Assembly (NCBI GenBank): GCA_038146985.1
Contig: JAYQSQ010000009.1
Span: forward strand, 496,001-560,000
Length of the DNA: 64,000 nucleotides
Reading direction: 5' to 3'
DNA from: JADHLJ01 sp038146985
Lineage (GTDB): Bacteria > Pseudomonadota > Alphaproteobacteria > Thalassobaculales > Thalassobaculaceae
Both the position numbers and the translations under genes were made by a program. The notes under the pieces were generated by a model. It ran no database searches, was not told the origin of the DNA, and worked only from the letters and a program-made list of their open reading frames with translations. Every line of letters begins with the position of its first letter. Position 1 is the first letter of the stretch. This document shows positions 51,364 to 60,581 of the stretch, one piece after another.

Positions 51364-52995
51364 TCAAATCCGCCCGTCATAACTCCCGCGCGGGATCCTG
51401 GCGGCAATCATCGTATAGGTGTCGGCGCGGAGCGCGTCGCGCATGGCGGCCTCGAGGGCGCCGGGATCCTCGACCGTCAGACCATTGCCGCCGAGCGCCT
51501 TGGCAATAGCCTCGAAATCGGTTTCCGCCATATCGACGCCCGCATTGGCGTAGTTCATCTCGCGCTGCTTCTTCTCGATCAGCGCCAGTGAGGCGTCGAC
51601 AAAGACCACCACGACCACCGGAAGCTTGAGATCGCGCAAGGTGACGAGCTCACCCAGCACCATCTCGAGCCCGCCGTCTCCGGTAAAGGCGATGACCGGG
51701 CGGTCCGGCGCGGCGAGCTTGGCGCCGGTGGCCAGGGGTAGGGCACAACCCATGGTGCAGAGCCCGGTGGATTGCAGCACCGCGTGCGGGACATAGCTCT
51801 CCCAGACCTGGCTGAACAGGATTCGATGGGCGCCTGAATCCACCGTGACCACGGTGTCGCGGGGCGCGACCTTGCGGATCGTTGTGGTGATCGCGGCGGG
51901 CCCCCAGGCCTCGTTCTGGCCGAAGGCGCCGGCCAGGGTCTGGCGGGCCGCCTTGGGCGCGCCGTCGGGCCAGGTGTCGCGCGTCGGCACGCCGGCGGCG
52001 ATCTCTTCGATCCCCTCGACGATGTCGCAGACAAAGCTGATCGGCGCCTGGTGCATGTAGGAATACTCTGGCGCGGCCAGCAGTTCGACCACCCGCTTGT
52101 CTCCGGCATCCCAGGGCGCGTGCCAGCCGGTGCGCATCTCTATCGGATCGTAGCCGGCGAGCAGGATGAAGTCGGCGGCCTTGATGAGCGGCATCAGGGT
52201 TTTGTCGGCGAGCGGCGAGAGCCCGGCGCCGCCAAGGCTCATCGGCTCGTCATCGGCGATCAGTCCCTTGGCCTTGTAGCTGGTGATCACTGGTGCACCG
52301 TAGGCCTTGGCGAAGGCGGTAACCGCCTCGCCGGCATTCTGGACGACCGCGTCGAGCCCGGCGATCACCAGTGGGCGCTCGGCCTCGGCAAGCCACCGGC
52401 GCGCCGTCTCGAGATCGGAACCTTGAGCTGGCGCCACCGGTGCCCGGGGCGTGCGGACCTTGGGCAGCGGGCCTTTGTGAACCTGCGCCGCGACCGCGAT
52501 CGGCACATCGAGGTGAACCGGGCCGGGCCGCCCCTCGGTGGCGATCGCGATCGCCTTGTCGATCAGCGCCGCGAGATTGCCGTCGGGCACGGTGAAGCTG
52601 GCCTTCGAGATCGGGCCGAAGACCGCGCGGTGGTCGAAGACCTGATGATTCTAGGTCACCGCGTCGGCCGGATCGACGCAGCCGGTCAGCACGATCAGCG
52701 GTACCCGGTCCTGCTGGGCGTTGGCGGTGACGTTGACCGCGTTGGCGGCGCCGGGGCCCACGGTGGCCACCAGCATACAAGGTGCGCCGGTCATGTAATG
52801 CGTCCCCTCGGCCATGAACCCGGCGGCGTTCTCATGCTTGGCCAGAACGAAATCAATGCCCGCTTTCTGCAGCCCGTCGACCAGGGTTAGCACCTCGCCG
52901 CCGGGAATGCCGAAAGCGGTCCGCACACCTGCCTGGTGGAGCCGCCGGGCGATGATGTCTGCGGTTCTGAGACCCTCGCTCCCGGCTGTCGACAT
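51364..52995 (-). pseudogene. Acetolactate synthase large-subunit-like TPP enzyme, interrupted by an in-frame TAG
   Basis: 543 codons. The Pyr domain starts RTADIIARRLHQAGVRTAFGIPGGEVLTLVDG, with the catalytic Glu in LAKHENAAGFMAEG. The PP domain carries IAFTGDGGLEMVLGELVTL. The frame is continuous except for TAG at 52651-52653, between PADAVT and NHQVFDHRAVFGP. A Tyr codon (TAC/TAT) at this site would fit the sequence of relatives, which suggests a single substitution. The GDG motif ends in VDAS rather than NN, so the enzyme is not a standard IlvB. It is 8 bases downstream of the acyl-CoA dehydrogenase, on one transcript. Confidence 0.82.
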
Positions 52996-53003
52996 GTATA
53001 ATC

Positions 53004-54245
53004 CTATTCGGCGGCCTCGAGGCGGGCGGCTTCCTCGGCCTGCTCCGCCAGTCTGGTGAAGCCATCGCGGGTTTGCGGCAGCTTGCGGTCCAGGATGCGG
53101 GACGCCACGACCGTGCGCAAGATCTGGGCGGTGCCGCCGCCGATCGTGAACATCCGCGCGTCGCGGGCCAGCCGCTCCATCGGATAGTTGCGGGAATAGC
53201 CGCGCGCGCCGAATACCTGAAGCGCGTCGGTCGTGACCTTCAGCGCCATCTCCGAGGTAAAGATCTTGCCCTGGGCCGCCAAGGTCGGATCGGGGAAGGG
53301 GCTGCCGTTATGGCCGGCGCTCAATGCCGCGCGATGCAGCAGGGAGCGGGCCGCCTCGATCTGCACCGACATGTCCGCCAGCATCCATTGCAGACCCTGG
53401 AACTCGGCGATGGGCCGGCCGAACTGCTCACGCTCCTGGGCAAAGGCGAGCGCGTTTCGATAGGCGCCCACCGAGAGGCCCAGCGCCACAGTGCCGGCGC
53501 CGACGCGCTGGGAATTGTAGGCGTTCATTAGATCCGCGAAGCCGCGCTTGAAGCCCGAGGGTGGCATCAGCACCATTTCGGTGGGGATCTCCAGATCCTC
53601 GAAGATCACCTCGGTCTCCGGGATGCCGCGCAGGCCCATGGTCGGCTCGCGCTTGCCGATGCCCAGGCCCTTGGCCTCGTCCCGGATTGCGAGGAAACCG
53701 CCGATGCCGAGCTCGCTGCCGTCCTCATCGAAGACCCTGGCAAAGATCAGATGCAGGCGCGAGACGCCGCCGCCGGTGATCCAGTGCTTCTTGCCGTTGA
53801 TGATGTAGGTGTCGCCGCGCTTGTCGGCGCGGGTGGTCATCTGGCTGGCGGCGCTTCCGGCATCCGGCTCGGTGATGCAGATCGCCGGCTTGTCTCCCGC
53901 CAGCACCATGTCGGCCGCCATGCGCTTCTGCGCGTCAGTGCCATAGTGGATGATCGCCGAGATTGCCCCCATGTTGCCCTCGACCACGATCCGGCCCGTC
54001 GGTCCGCAATAGGAGGCCATCTCCTCGACCACGAGATTCGCCTCAAGAAAGCTTCGGCCGGGTCCGCCGAGCGCGCGCGGCACCGTCATGCCCATGAACC
54101 CGGCTTCGGTCAGCGCCTTCACGTTGTCCCAGGGATATTGCTCGCTCCGGTCGGTCTCGGCGGCGTTAGCGGCGACAAGCGTGGAGGCAAGCTCCCGCGC
54201 ACGGCCGCGCAGTTCGATCTGATCGGGGGTGAGGTCGAAGGACAT
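53004..54245 (-). CDS. Acyl-CoA dehydrogenase
   Basis: 413 residues from the ATG at 54245. The family motifs are complete: PAICITEPDAGSAASQM (FAD/substrate loop), YIINGKKHWITGGG, QYIAE-like FGRPIAEFQGLQWMLADM, and the C-terminal QVFGARGYSRNYPMERLARDARMFTIGGGTAQI. The catalytic base Glu of short-chain enzymes appears as the Gly-rich GGGTAQI region, where the first Gly occupies the usual Glu place. The base may therefore be elsewhere, as in isovaleryl-type enzymes. It is divergent from the LysR gene, which probably controls it. Confidence 0.9.
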   Translation of the reverse strand: MSFDLTPDQIELRGRARELASTLVAANAAETDRSEQYPWDNVKALTEAGFMGMTVPRALGGPGRSFLEANLVVEEMASYCGPTGRIVVEGNMGAISAIIHYGTDAQKRMAADMVLAGDKPAICITEPDAGSAASQMTTRADKRGDTYIINGKKHWITGGGVSRLHLIFARVFDEDGSELGIGGFLAIRDEAKGLGIGKREPTMGLRGIPETEVIFEDLEIPTEMVLMPPSGFKRGFADLMNAYNSQRVGAGTVALGLSVGAYRNALAFAQEREQFGRPIAEFQGLQWMLADMSVQIEAARSLLHRAALSAGHNGSPFPDPTLAAQGKIFTSEMALKVTTDALQVFGARGYSRNYPMERLARDARMFTIGGGTAQILRTVVASRILDRKLPQTRDGFTRLAEQAEEAARLEAAE

Positions 54246-54328
54246 GGGATAGGGGTACTCCGAGCGGTGGTTCACGAAAGCGTGAGCATTCTGCGATCCG
54301 TCTTCTCATAAGGCAAACGAATAAAATT

Positions 54329-54349
54329 GATTATTAACTTTAGATAATC
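54329..54349. promoter_or_regulatory. Probable LysR-type operator
   Basis: GATTAT-TAACTTTAG-ATAATC is a perfect 6-base inverted repeat within an AT-rich stretch between the divergent acyl-CoA dehydrogenase and LysR genes (18 bases before the LysR ATG). The T-N11-A spacing of LysR boxes is met. Placement suits autoregulation and control of the divergent operon. Confidence 0.6.
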
Positions 54350-54366
54350 TGAAGTAAAATCCCACC

Positions 54367-55248
54367 ATGTCCCTTCGGCAGCTTGAAACCCTGGTCGCGA
54401 TCGCCGATGCCGGCAGCTTCAACGGCGCCGCCGACCGGCTTGGCATCACACAGTCGGCGGTCAGCATGCAGATGAAGGCGCTGGAAGCCGATCTCGGGAC
54501 GTCCCTGTTCGACCGCTCCCGGCGTCCGCCGGGGCTGCGCGAGGCCGCCGCGCCGCAGGTTGAACGGGCGCGCCAGATCCTGCGTCTTTATCGGGATTTC
54601 CAACTCGGTGTCCAAGCCGCCGGTACCCTCGCTGGAAGCTTGCGGATCGGGGTGATCCCGACGGTCAGCACCGGAATCCTCCCGGATGCCTTGGCGCTGC
54701 TGCGCCGGCGCACGCCCGGGTTGCAGGTCAGGATCGAAAACGAACTTTCCACCGAACTGATCAGACGCGTTGAAAGGGGATTGCTGGATGCCGCGATCCT
54801 GACGGAGCCGCCGCGCCTTAATGCGGGCCTGAGCGGCCGGACCATCCTGCGGGAGCGTCTGCTGGTGGTCGCGCCGGCCGACAGCGCCGGGGAGACGGAT
54901 AGGGAGGTGCTGACGGCTCAGCCGTTCGTCCGCTTTAACCGCCGGGCCGGCGTCGGCCGGGTGATCGACGCGGCTCTGCGCGAGCGGCGCATCGAGGTGG
55001 TGGAAAGAATGGAACTCGATTCCATCGAGTCAATCCTGATGATGGTGTCGCGTGGATTGGGCGCCACGATCGCGCCGGAACGGTCAATTTCGCCGGAGCA
55101 GCGCGGCGCCTTGAAATGCCTGCCGTTCGGCGATCCGCCTTTGTACCGGCGGGTGGCGCTGGTTGAGCGCGGGGATGTTGACCGGTCCGCCTTGACCGAC
55201 GCGTTGTATGATGCGCTGACCGAGGTCGCGGGACGAGATGGGGCTTGA
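54367..55248 (+). CDS. LysR-family transcriptional regulator
   Basis: 293 residues. The N-terminal winged helix is LRQLETLVAIADAGSFNGAADRLGITQSAVSMQMKALEADLG; the remainder is a two-lobed effector domain (GVIPTVSTGILPDALALLRRR). It lies divergent from the acyl-CoA dehydrogenase/TPP-enzyme operon, with a LysR box between, the standard arrangement. The effector is presumably a metabolite of that operon's pathway. Note GLREAAAPQVERARQIL, shorter than usual between domains. Confidence 0.93.
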   Translation: MSLRQLETLVAIADAGSFNGAADRLGITQSAVSMQMKALEADLGTSLFDRSRRPPGLREAAAPQVERARQILRLYRDFQLGVQAAGTLAGSLRIGVIPTVSTGILPDALALLRRRTPGLQVRIENELSTELIRRVERGLLDAAILTEPPRLNAGLSGRTILRERLLVVAPADSAGETDREVLTAQPFVRFNRRAGVGRVIDAALRERRIEVVERMELDSIESILMMVSRGLGATIAPERSISPEQRGALKCLPFGDPPLYRRVALVERGDVDRSALTDALYDALTEVAGRDGA

Positions 55249-55335
55249 AAGATGACATTCTCCGGATCAACCCCAAATATGAAGCGCGGTCGAGCCTAGG
55301 CGGGGAGGTTGTGGACACACGGCGAGGGGGAGCAG

Positions 55336-56721
55336 ATGGCGGAAGAGCAAACGATCGATCCTGTCTCCGTCCTGGGGACGGCTTCCGCGCAAGCGCCAAT
55401 CGCACGGCCCGATCCGATCACGGTGGCCCTGGAAGCTGACAAACGCGAAGGTCAGCTGCTTGCGATGAAAGCCCGCTGGATAGCACTGCTGTTCATCGCG
55501 CCGTTCCTGGTCTACCTGAACCAGACATGGTCGGTCCTCTATTACGAGGCGCTGCTGGCGGGTTTCGCCGTGATCGGCTGGTTCCAGATGAAGGCCGGAC
55601 GGCTCGGCAGGTCCCGTCTAGAGCTGACGCTGATCTTTTGCGATCTGGCGCTGATGACCGTGACCCTGGTGGTTCCGAACCCGTTCCGGCCGAATGTCGT
55701 TCCGGTGGCGATGCAGTACGATTTCGGCGGCTTCATCTATTTCTTCATAATCCTTGCCGCCGCGACCATGGCTTATTCCTGGCGAACGGTCGTGGCCTAT
55801 GGCGTCTGGACCGGCGCTTTCTGGAGTCTGGGTCTGATCTGGGTCTATTACCAGCCGGCGACGCTGCCCGAGATCTCGGCCCAGATCCGGGTGCTGCTGG
55901 TGGATCAGCCGCATATGCTGGATTATCTGGATCCCAATGATCCGCAGGCCTCCCGCCGGATCCAGGAAATCTTCGTGTTCATGATCGTCGCCGGTGTCCT
56001 CGCCCTGGCTGGGCGGCGCACCAGCAATCTGCTGCGCCGGCAGGCCGAGGCGGCGCGCGAACGGGCCAATCTCGCGCGGCATTTCCCGCCGAACATCGTC
56101 GACCAGCTCGCCCATCGCGACCAGCCTCTCGGCGCGGTGCGGGACCAGGACGTCGCCGTGATGTTCGTCGATATCGTCGGTTTCACGCATTTTGCCGAGC
56201 ACCGCGACGTGGGAGAGGTCGTCGGCACCCTGCGTGAATTTCACGGCCGGATGGAGCGCGCGGTCTTCGACCATCACGGAACCCTGGAAAAGTTTCTCGG
56301 GGACGGTCTGATGGCGACATTCGGCACGCCGGAACCCGGGCCGCGCGACGCCGGCAACGCGCTTGCCTGCGCCGAGGCGATGGTCGAGGCCATGGACCAG
56401 TGGAACGCGGAGCGCGAACAGGCCGGCGTTGAAACCATGCGGATCTCCATCGGTGTGCATTACGGGCGCGTGATCCTCGGCGACATCGGATCCGAGCGGC
56501 GCCTGGAATTCGCGGTGCTCGGCGATGCGGTCAATGTGGCGAGCCGCCTGGAACAACTCACGCGCACCTTCGGTGTCAGGGTAGTGGCAAGCGGCGAGTT
56601 GATCGCCGCGGTCGGGCGAGAAGGGGCATCCGGATCTGCGGATCTCCTTGCTCGCCTCGCGAAGGCGGATACCCGCCCGTTGCGCGGCCGTGACGACGCG
56701 ACGGAGATTTGGACGCTATGA
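55336..56721 (+). CDS. Membrane-bound class III adenylate/guanylate cyclase
   Basis: 461 residues from the ATG at 55336 after GAGGGGGAG. Five or six membrane helices lie between residues 47 and 225, then a short coiled linker (NLLRRQAEAARERANLARHF), then the cyclase domain. The metal Asp residues are D279 (VMFVDIVGFT) and D323 (FLGDGLMATF), K319 is in the adenine-selecting position, and FAVLGDAVNVASRLE supplies the transition-state Asn and Arg. Lys argues for ATP as substrate. A periplasmic or membrane signal presumably controls it. A conserved protein of unknown function begins 28 bases downstream. Confidence 0.93.
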   Translation: MAEEQTIDPVSVLGTASAQAPIARPDPITVALEADKREGQLLAMKARWIALLFIAPFLVYLNQTWSVLYYEALLAGFAVIGWFQMKAGRLGRSRLELTLIFCDLALMTVTLVVPNPFRPNVVPVAMQYDFGGFIYFFIILAAATMAYSWRTVVAYGVWTGAFWSLGLIWVYYQPATLPEISAQIRVLLVDQPHMLDYLDPNDPQASRRIQEIFVFMIVAGVLALAGRRTSNLLRRQAEAARERANLARHFPPNIVDQLAHRDQPLGAVRDQDVAVMFVDIVGFTHFAEHRDVGEVVGTLREFHGRMERAVFDHHGTLEKFLGDGLMATFGTPEPGPRDAGNALACAEAMVEAMDQWNAEREQAGVETMRISIGVHYGRVILGDIGSERRLEFAVLGDAVNVASRLEQLTRTFGVRVVASGELIAAVGREGASGSADLLARLAKADTRPLRGRDDATEIWTL

Positions 56722-56749
56722 GCGATCGGCGACGGAGGGAGCGCATGCC

Positions 56750-57256
56750 ATGGCGATAGGCGATATCGTTACGGTCAATGACCGGATGCAACGCAATTAC
56801 AGCTATAAGCTGGACGAACCCGAAGGCGAGAACTTCGCGTCCGATTTCAAGCCCTATTGCTCGCCGGCCCGCATGCTGGAACTCGGGGTCTTCGAGGGAA
56901 AATACCTGAACGATTGTACCGGGGAGTTTCCCGCCTCCTGGTTTGAGAACGCCCGCCTAAGTGATGTTCCGGATGTCAGTCTCAACCATTTCGGTATCAA
57001 GAGCCGCCAGCCGCTCTCGGTCTGGCGCGAGAAGGGCTGGATCGTCGAGCCCGATCCGCGCGGCTGGTTTCAGTGGTATTGCCGCTACTACCTTGGACGC
57101 CGGCTTGCGGACGTCGATGCGCATCAGATCAAGCGCTGGCGTGCCTTCTCCCGCCATGCCGGTCAGATCCGTGCCAATTGCGAGCCCGGCGATATCTTCT
57201 GTCGCCGACGTCAGCGCCAGGGTCTGCTGCAATGGGCTTATGATCCGTTCATCTGA
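56750..57256 (+). CDS. Conserved hypothetical protein
   Basis: 168 residues from the ATG at 56750, with GGAGGGA 9 bases upstream. It is rich in Trp, Tyr, Arg and Asp with several cysteines (YCSPARMLELGVFEGKYLND; RQPLSVWREKGWIVEPDPRG; WYCRYYLGRRL). No signal peptide, membrane segment or recognised enzyme motif is seen. The pattern suggests a compact cytoplasmic protein. I recognise no domain name. It follows the cyclase gene by 28 bases and may share its transcript. Confidence 0.7.
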   Translation: MAIGDIVTVNDRMQRNYSYKLDEPEGENFASDFKPYCSPARMLELGVFEGKYLNDCTGEFPASWFENARLSDVPDVSLNHFGIKSRQPLSVWREKGWIVEPDPRGWFQWYCRYYLGRRLADVDAHQIKRWRAFSRHAGQIRANCEPGDIFCRRRQRQGLLQWAYDPFI

Positions 57257-57379
57257 CTTCTAGCGCCTGCTGCCCCATTCGTGACGCTCCGGCGCAGGTG
57301 CCTTTGTGAACCGAGGCTTGCGCCGAAGGCCGGTATTGCCCACCCTTGCCGACGACTATGTGACGAAACGGAGTTCCCG

Positions 57380-58591
57380 ATGCCCGGACCGCTTGATGGT
57401 TTTCGCGTGATCGACATGACCAGCGTGATCTCGGGGCCGCTCGCCACCATTATGCTGGCGGATCAGGGCGCCGAGGTGATCAAGATCGAGAACCCCAGCG
57501 GCGGCGACTTCACCCGGGCCATGTCGAACCGCCAGGGCGGCTTCTCGGCCTCGTTCCTCAACAACAACCGCTCCAAGCGCTCAGTCGCCGTGAACACCAA
57601 GGACCCGCGCGGCATGGAGCTGGTCAAGAAGCTGCTGAAGGACGCGGACGTCTTCGTGCAGAACATGCGGCCCGGCGTGATCGAGAGGATCGGCCTCGGC
57701 GAGGATGTCGTCCGCGCCATTGCGCCGGAGATCATCTATGTATCGATCAGCGGCTTCGGCGACCGGGGGCCCTTTGCTCAGCGCCCGGTCTATGATCCGC
57801 TGGTGCAGGCGCTCTCGGGCCTCACCACGATCCAGGGCGGGTCCGACGAGGCGCGCCCTCGGCTGGTGCGCACCATCGTGCCGGACAAGCTGACCGGCGT
57901 GATGGCGGCCCAGGCGATCACCGCCGCCCTGCTGTCGCGCGAGCGCACCGGCAAGGGTCAGCATATCCGTCTGTCGATGCTGGACAGTGTGGTGACCTTC
58001 CTCTGGCATTCCGACATGGCGAGCCAGACATTCGTCGGCGGCGAGTTCCCTCAGGAGATGGCCCAGAGCTTCATCGACCTGATCTATGAGACCAAGACCA
58101 GCTATATCAGCGTCGCGGTGAACACCGACAAGCAGTGGAACAATCTGGCCCACGCGCTCGGCCACCCGGAATGGCTTGAGGACCCGCGTTTCGCCACTCC
58201 GGCGCTCAGGCATGCGAACATCAACGACCGGCTCGGTCTGACCCAGGAGGCGTTGCTGACCAAGAGCGCCGAGGAATGGCTTGAGATCCTGGAGAAGGCG
58301 GATGTTCCCTGTGCGCCGATCCTGCGCCGCCGGGACGTTATGCATCACCCGCAGATCCAGGCCAACGAGACCATTAAGGAATATCCGCATCCCGAGGCCG
58401 GGCTGCTGCGCCAGGCCCGTCCGGCCGCACAGTTCTCAGGCACGCCGCCGGAGATCACCCGGGGCGCGCCAGGGCTCGGGGAATTCACCGAGGAGGCCAT
58501 GCGGGCGCTGGGCTATGACAAGGATATCATTGCCAAGCTCACCGCCGACGGCGTGATCCTGGCGGGTGCGAACAAGCAGGCGGCGGAGTAA
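57380..58591 (+). CDS. CaiB/BaiF (class III) CoA transferase
   Basis: 403 residues from the ATG at 57380, preceded by GGAG. GFRVIDMTSVISGPLATIMLADQGAEVIKIE and the CoA-binding NNNRSKRSVAVN are typical. The nucleophilic Asp is in YDPLVQALSGL. The enzyme transfers CoA between carboxylates. The Nu-class GST gene starts 4 bases downstream, and the pair is probably one transcript. The acceptor acid is unknown; no family subtype is evident. Confidence 0.93.
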   Translation: MPGPLDGFRVIDMTSVISGPLATIMLADQGAEVIKIENPSGGDFTRAMSNRQGGFSASFLNNNRSKRSVAVNTKDPRGMELVKKLLKDADVFVQNMRPGVIERIGLGEDVVRAIAPEIIYVSISGFGDRGPFAQRPVYDPLVQALSGLTTIQGGSDEARPRLVRTIVPDKLTGVMAAQAITAALLSRERTGKGQHIRLSMLDSVVTFLWHSDMASQTFVGGEFPQEMAQSFIDLIYETKTSYISVAVNTDKQWNNLAHALGHPEWLEDPRFATPALRHANINDRLGLTQEALLTKSAEEWLEILEKADVPCAPILRRRDVMHHPQIQANETIKEYPHPEAGLLRQARPAAQFSGTPPEITRGAPGLGEFTEEAMRALGYDKDIIAKLTADGVILAGANKQAAE

Positions 58592-58595
58592 GGCG

Positions 58596-59306
58596 ATGCT
58601 GGATTTCTATTATTGGCCGACCCCGAACGGCTGGAAAGTCGCGATCCTGCTCGAGGAACTGGGCATCCCCTACACGACGCATCCGGTGAACATCTCCAAG
58701 GGCGACCAGTTCAAGCCGGAATTCCTCGCAATCAGCCCTAACAACCGGATGCCGGCGATCGTCGACCACGATGTCGAGGGTGAGCCGATCAGCGTCTTCG
58801 AATCCGGCGCCATCATGTTCTATCTTGCCGAGAAGACCGGCCGCTTCATTCCCCGCGATCCGAGGGGGCGCAAGGAGGCCCTGGAGTGGCTGTTCTGGCA
58901 GACCGGCAACCAGGGTCCGATGGCCGGCCAGCTCAGCCATTTCGTCAATTACGCGCCGGGCGAGCACCCTTATTCCCATACCCGCTACGCCAACGAATAT
59001 GACCGCTGCGCCGGGGTCCTGGAACGCCGGCTGGTGGACCGGGAGTACATTCTTGGCGACGAATACTCAATCGCCGACATGATCTGCTGGCCCTGGATCC
59101 TGATCGCCAAGCCGCTTGGCGCGTCGCTGGATGCCTTTCCCAACGTGACCCGTTGGCGCAAGGCGGTGAAGGACCGTCCGGCGGTGCAGCGCGGCGTCGA
59201 TCTCGGCAAGGACTTCCGCCGCCAAGCCCCGCCGACGGACGAGGAACGCAAAATGCTGTTCAACCAGACGGCTGCCAGCATCGGCGAGGCGGCGGTGAAG
59301 CGGTAA
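58596..59306 (+). CDS. Glutathione S-transferase, Nu-class (YfcG-like), second copy
   Basis: 236 residues. Close relative of the GST at 7603-8328: the start LDFYYWPTPNGWKVAILLEELGIPY, NNRMPAIVD and FESGAIMFYLAEK are nearly identical, as is GDEYSIADMICWPW. Since the two sit in unlike operons, they are old paralogues with probably different partners. It is coupled to the CoA-transferase gene with a 4-base gap. Nu-class GSTs reduce disulfides using glutathione. Confidence 0.9.
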   Translation: MLDFYYWPTPNGWKVAILLEELGIPYTTHPVNISKGDQFKPEFLAISPNNRMPAIVDHDVEGEPISVFESGAIMFYLAEKTGRFIPRDPRGRKEALEWLFWQTGNQGPMAGQLSHFVNYAPGEHPYSHTRYANEYDRCAGVLERRLVDREYILGDEYSIADMICWPWILIAKPLGASLDAFPNVTRWRKAVKDRPAVQRGVDLGKDFRRQAPPTDEERKMLFNQTAASIGEAAVKR

Positions 59307-59312
59307 GCGGCC

Positions 59313-59473
59313 GTCATCCCGCGCTCGACGCGGGATCGATGCCTGAGAGCTGTCAACGTGATGTTGGGAGGATCACTCTCTCTCTGATCTGGTGCTCCCA
59401 TTGTCGAAATTGCTCCGATATCCGTCCGTTCCCAACCTTTTAGGCTTGGGCCCCGCGTCAAGCGCGGGGCGAC
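59313..59473. repeat. Inverted-repeat element, GTCATCCCGCG family
   Basis: Left arm 59313-59343 contains hairpin CCCGCG-CTCGA-CGCGGG; right arm 59443-59473 contains CCCCGCG-TCAAG-CGCGGGG and reads as the reverse complement of the left arm with several differences. About 100 bases of non-coding sequence lie between. It fills the gap between GST and the LLM gene, and resembles short dispersed intergenic repeats; related fragments lie near 46105 and 38523. Confidence 0.65.
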
Positions 59474-59549
59474 ACTAAAACCCAAACAGCTTGGAATCTC
59501 CCGACCGTACTCTATCATTCTCGCCACTCATCCCTCCACGAGGATCTTC

Positions 59550-60581
59550 ATGCACTTCGATGTGATGACCCGGGCCGACACCTGGGAGAACGTCGCCAAG
59601 CTGGCGAGGGATGCCGAGGCGGCGGGCATGTCCGGGATGCTGTTTACCGAGGGCGCCCAGGTGCCGTGGATGCAGATCGCGACGGCGGCTAATGTTGCTC
59701 CGACTTTGCATTTCTGCACCGGCATCGCCGTCGCTTTTCCGCGCAGCCCCATGGTCTCGGCCCAGATCGCCTGGGAATTGGCGGCGAACACCAAGGGCCG
59801 TTTCCGCCTGGGTCTCGGCAGTCAGGTCAAGCCGCATATCGTGCGCCGCTATGGCGCTGCGTTCGACCAGCCGGCGAAACGGATGCGCGACTATGTGCTG
59901 GCGGTGAAAGCGTCGCTCGCGGCGTTTCGCGGCGAAGCCCGATTGGAGCATGACGGACCGTTCTACAAGCTGAACCTGCTGACCCCGCAATGGGCGCCGC
60001 CGCGCCACGCATTCGAGGACATCAAGATCGACATGTCCGCCGTCAACCCGCTGATGCTGAAGGTGGCGGGCGAGGTGGCGGACGGCCTGCACGTGCATCC
60101 GATGCATTCCATGCCCTATATCCATAACCGGGTGGTTCCGGCCCTGACCGAGGGCGCGGCGCTGTCCGGCAGGGCGCTCAGCGAGATCGACCTCATCGTG
60201 CCGGTCCTCGCGGTGCCGGGCGACACGCCGGAGGAGCGGGAATCGCTGGCGCGAGAGGCGAAGACCGCCATCGGATTTTATGGCGCGACGCCCGGCTACG
60301 CCTTCCAGTTCGACGATCTCGGTTATGAAGGCAAGCGGCTGGAGCTTGCCGAGACTTTGCGTGCCAAGGGGGCCGGCGCGGTCGCGGATCTGGTGGACGA
60401 CGAATTGATGGGACACTTCGCCCTGGTCGCCCGCTGGGACGATATGGCGGACCGCCTGATCGAGCGATACAAGGGGATCGCCAGCCGGGTCGTCATGTAT
60501 CTCGCCAAGCAGTCGATCCAGGAGAATCCGAAAAATCTGGCGAAATGGGGCGAGATCGCCCTTGCGGTGAGGGCGGCATGA
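59550..60581 (+). CDS. LLM-class F420-type oxidoreductase
   Basis: 343 residues, TIM-barrel luciferase-like monooxygenase fold. DTWENVAKLARDAEAAGMSGMLFTEGAQVPWMQIA, then GIAVAFPRSPMVSAQIAWELAANTKGRFRLGLGSQVKPHIVRRYG are characteristic of F420-dependent family members rather than FMN ones. It overlaps the next gene by ATGA. The reaction is unknown. Use of F420 would require cofactor synthesis genes elsewhere in the genome. Confidence 0.83.
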   Translation: MHFDVMTRADTWENVAKLARDAEAAGMSGMLFTEGAQVPWMQIATAANVAPTLHFCTGIAVAFPRSPMVSAQIAWELAANTKGRFRLGLGSQVKPHIVRRYGAAFDQPAKRMRDYVLAVKASLAAFRGEARLEHDGPFYKLNLLTPQWAPPRHAFEDIKIDMSAVNPLMLKVAGEVADGLHVHPMHSMPYIHNRVVPALTEGAALSGRALSEIDLIVPVLAVPGDTPEERESLAREAKTAIGFYGATPGYAFQFDDLGYEGKRLELAETLRAKGAGAVADLVDDELMGHFALVARWDDMADRLIERYKGIASRVVMYLAKQSIQENPKNLAKWGEIALAVRAA

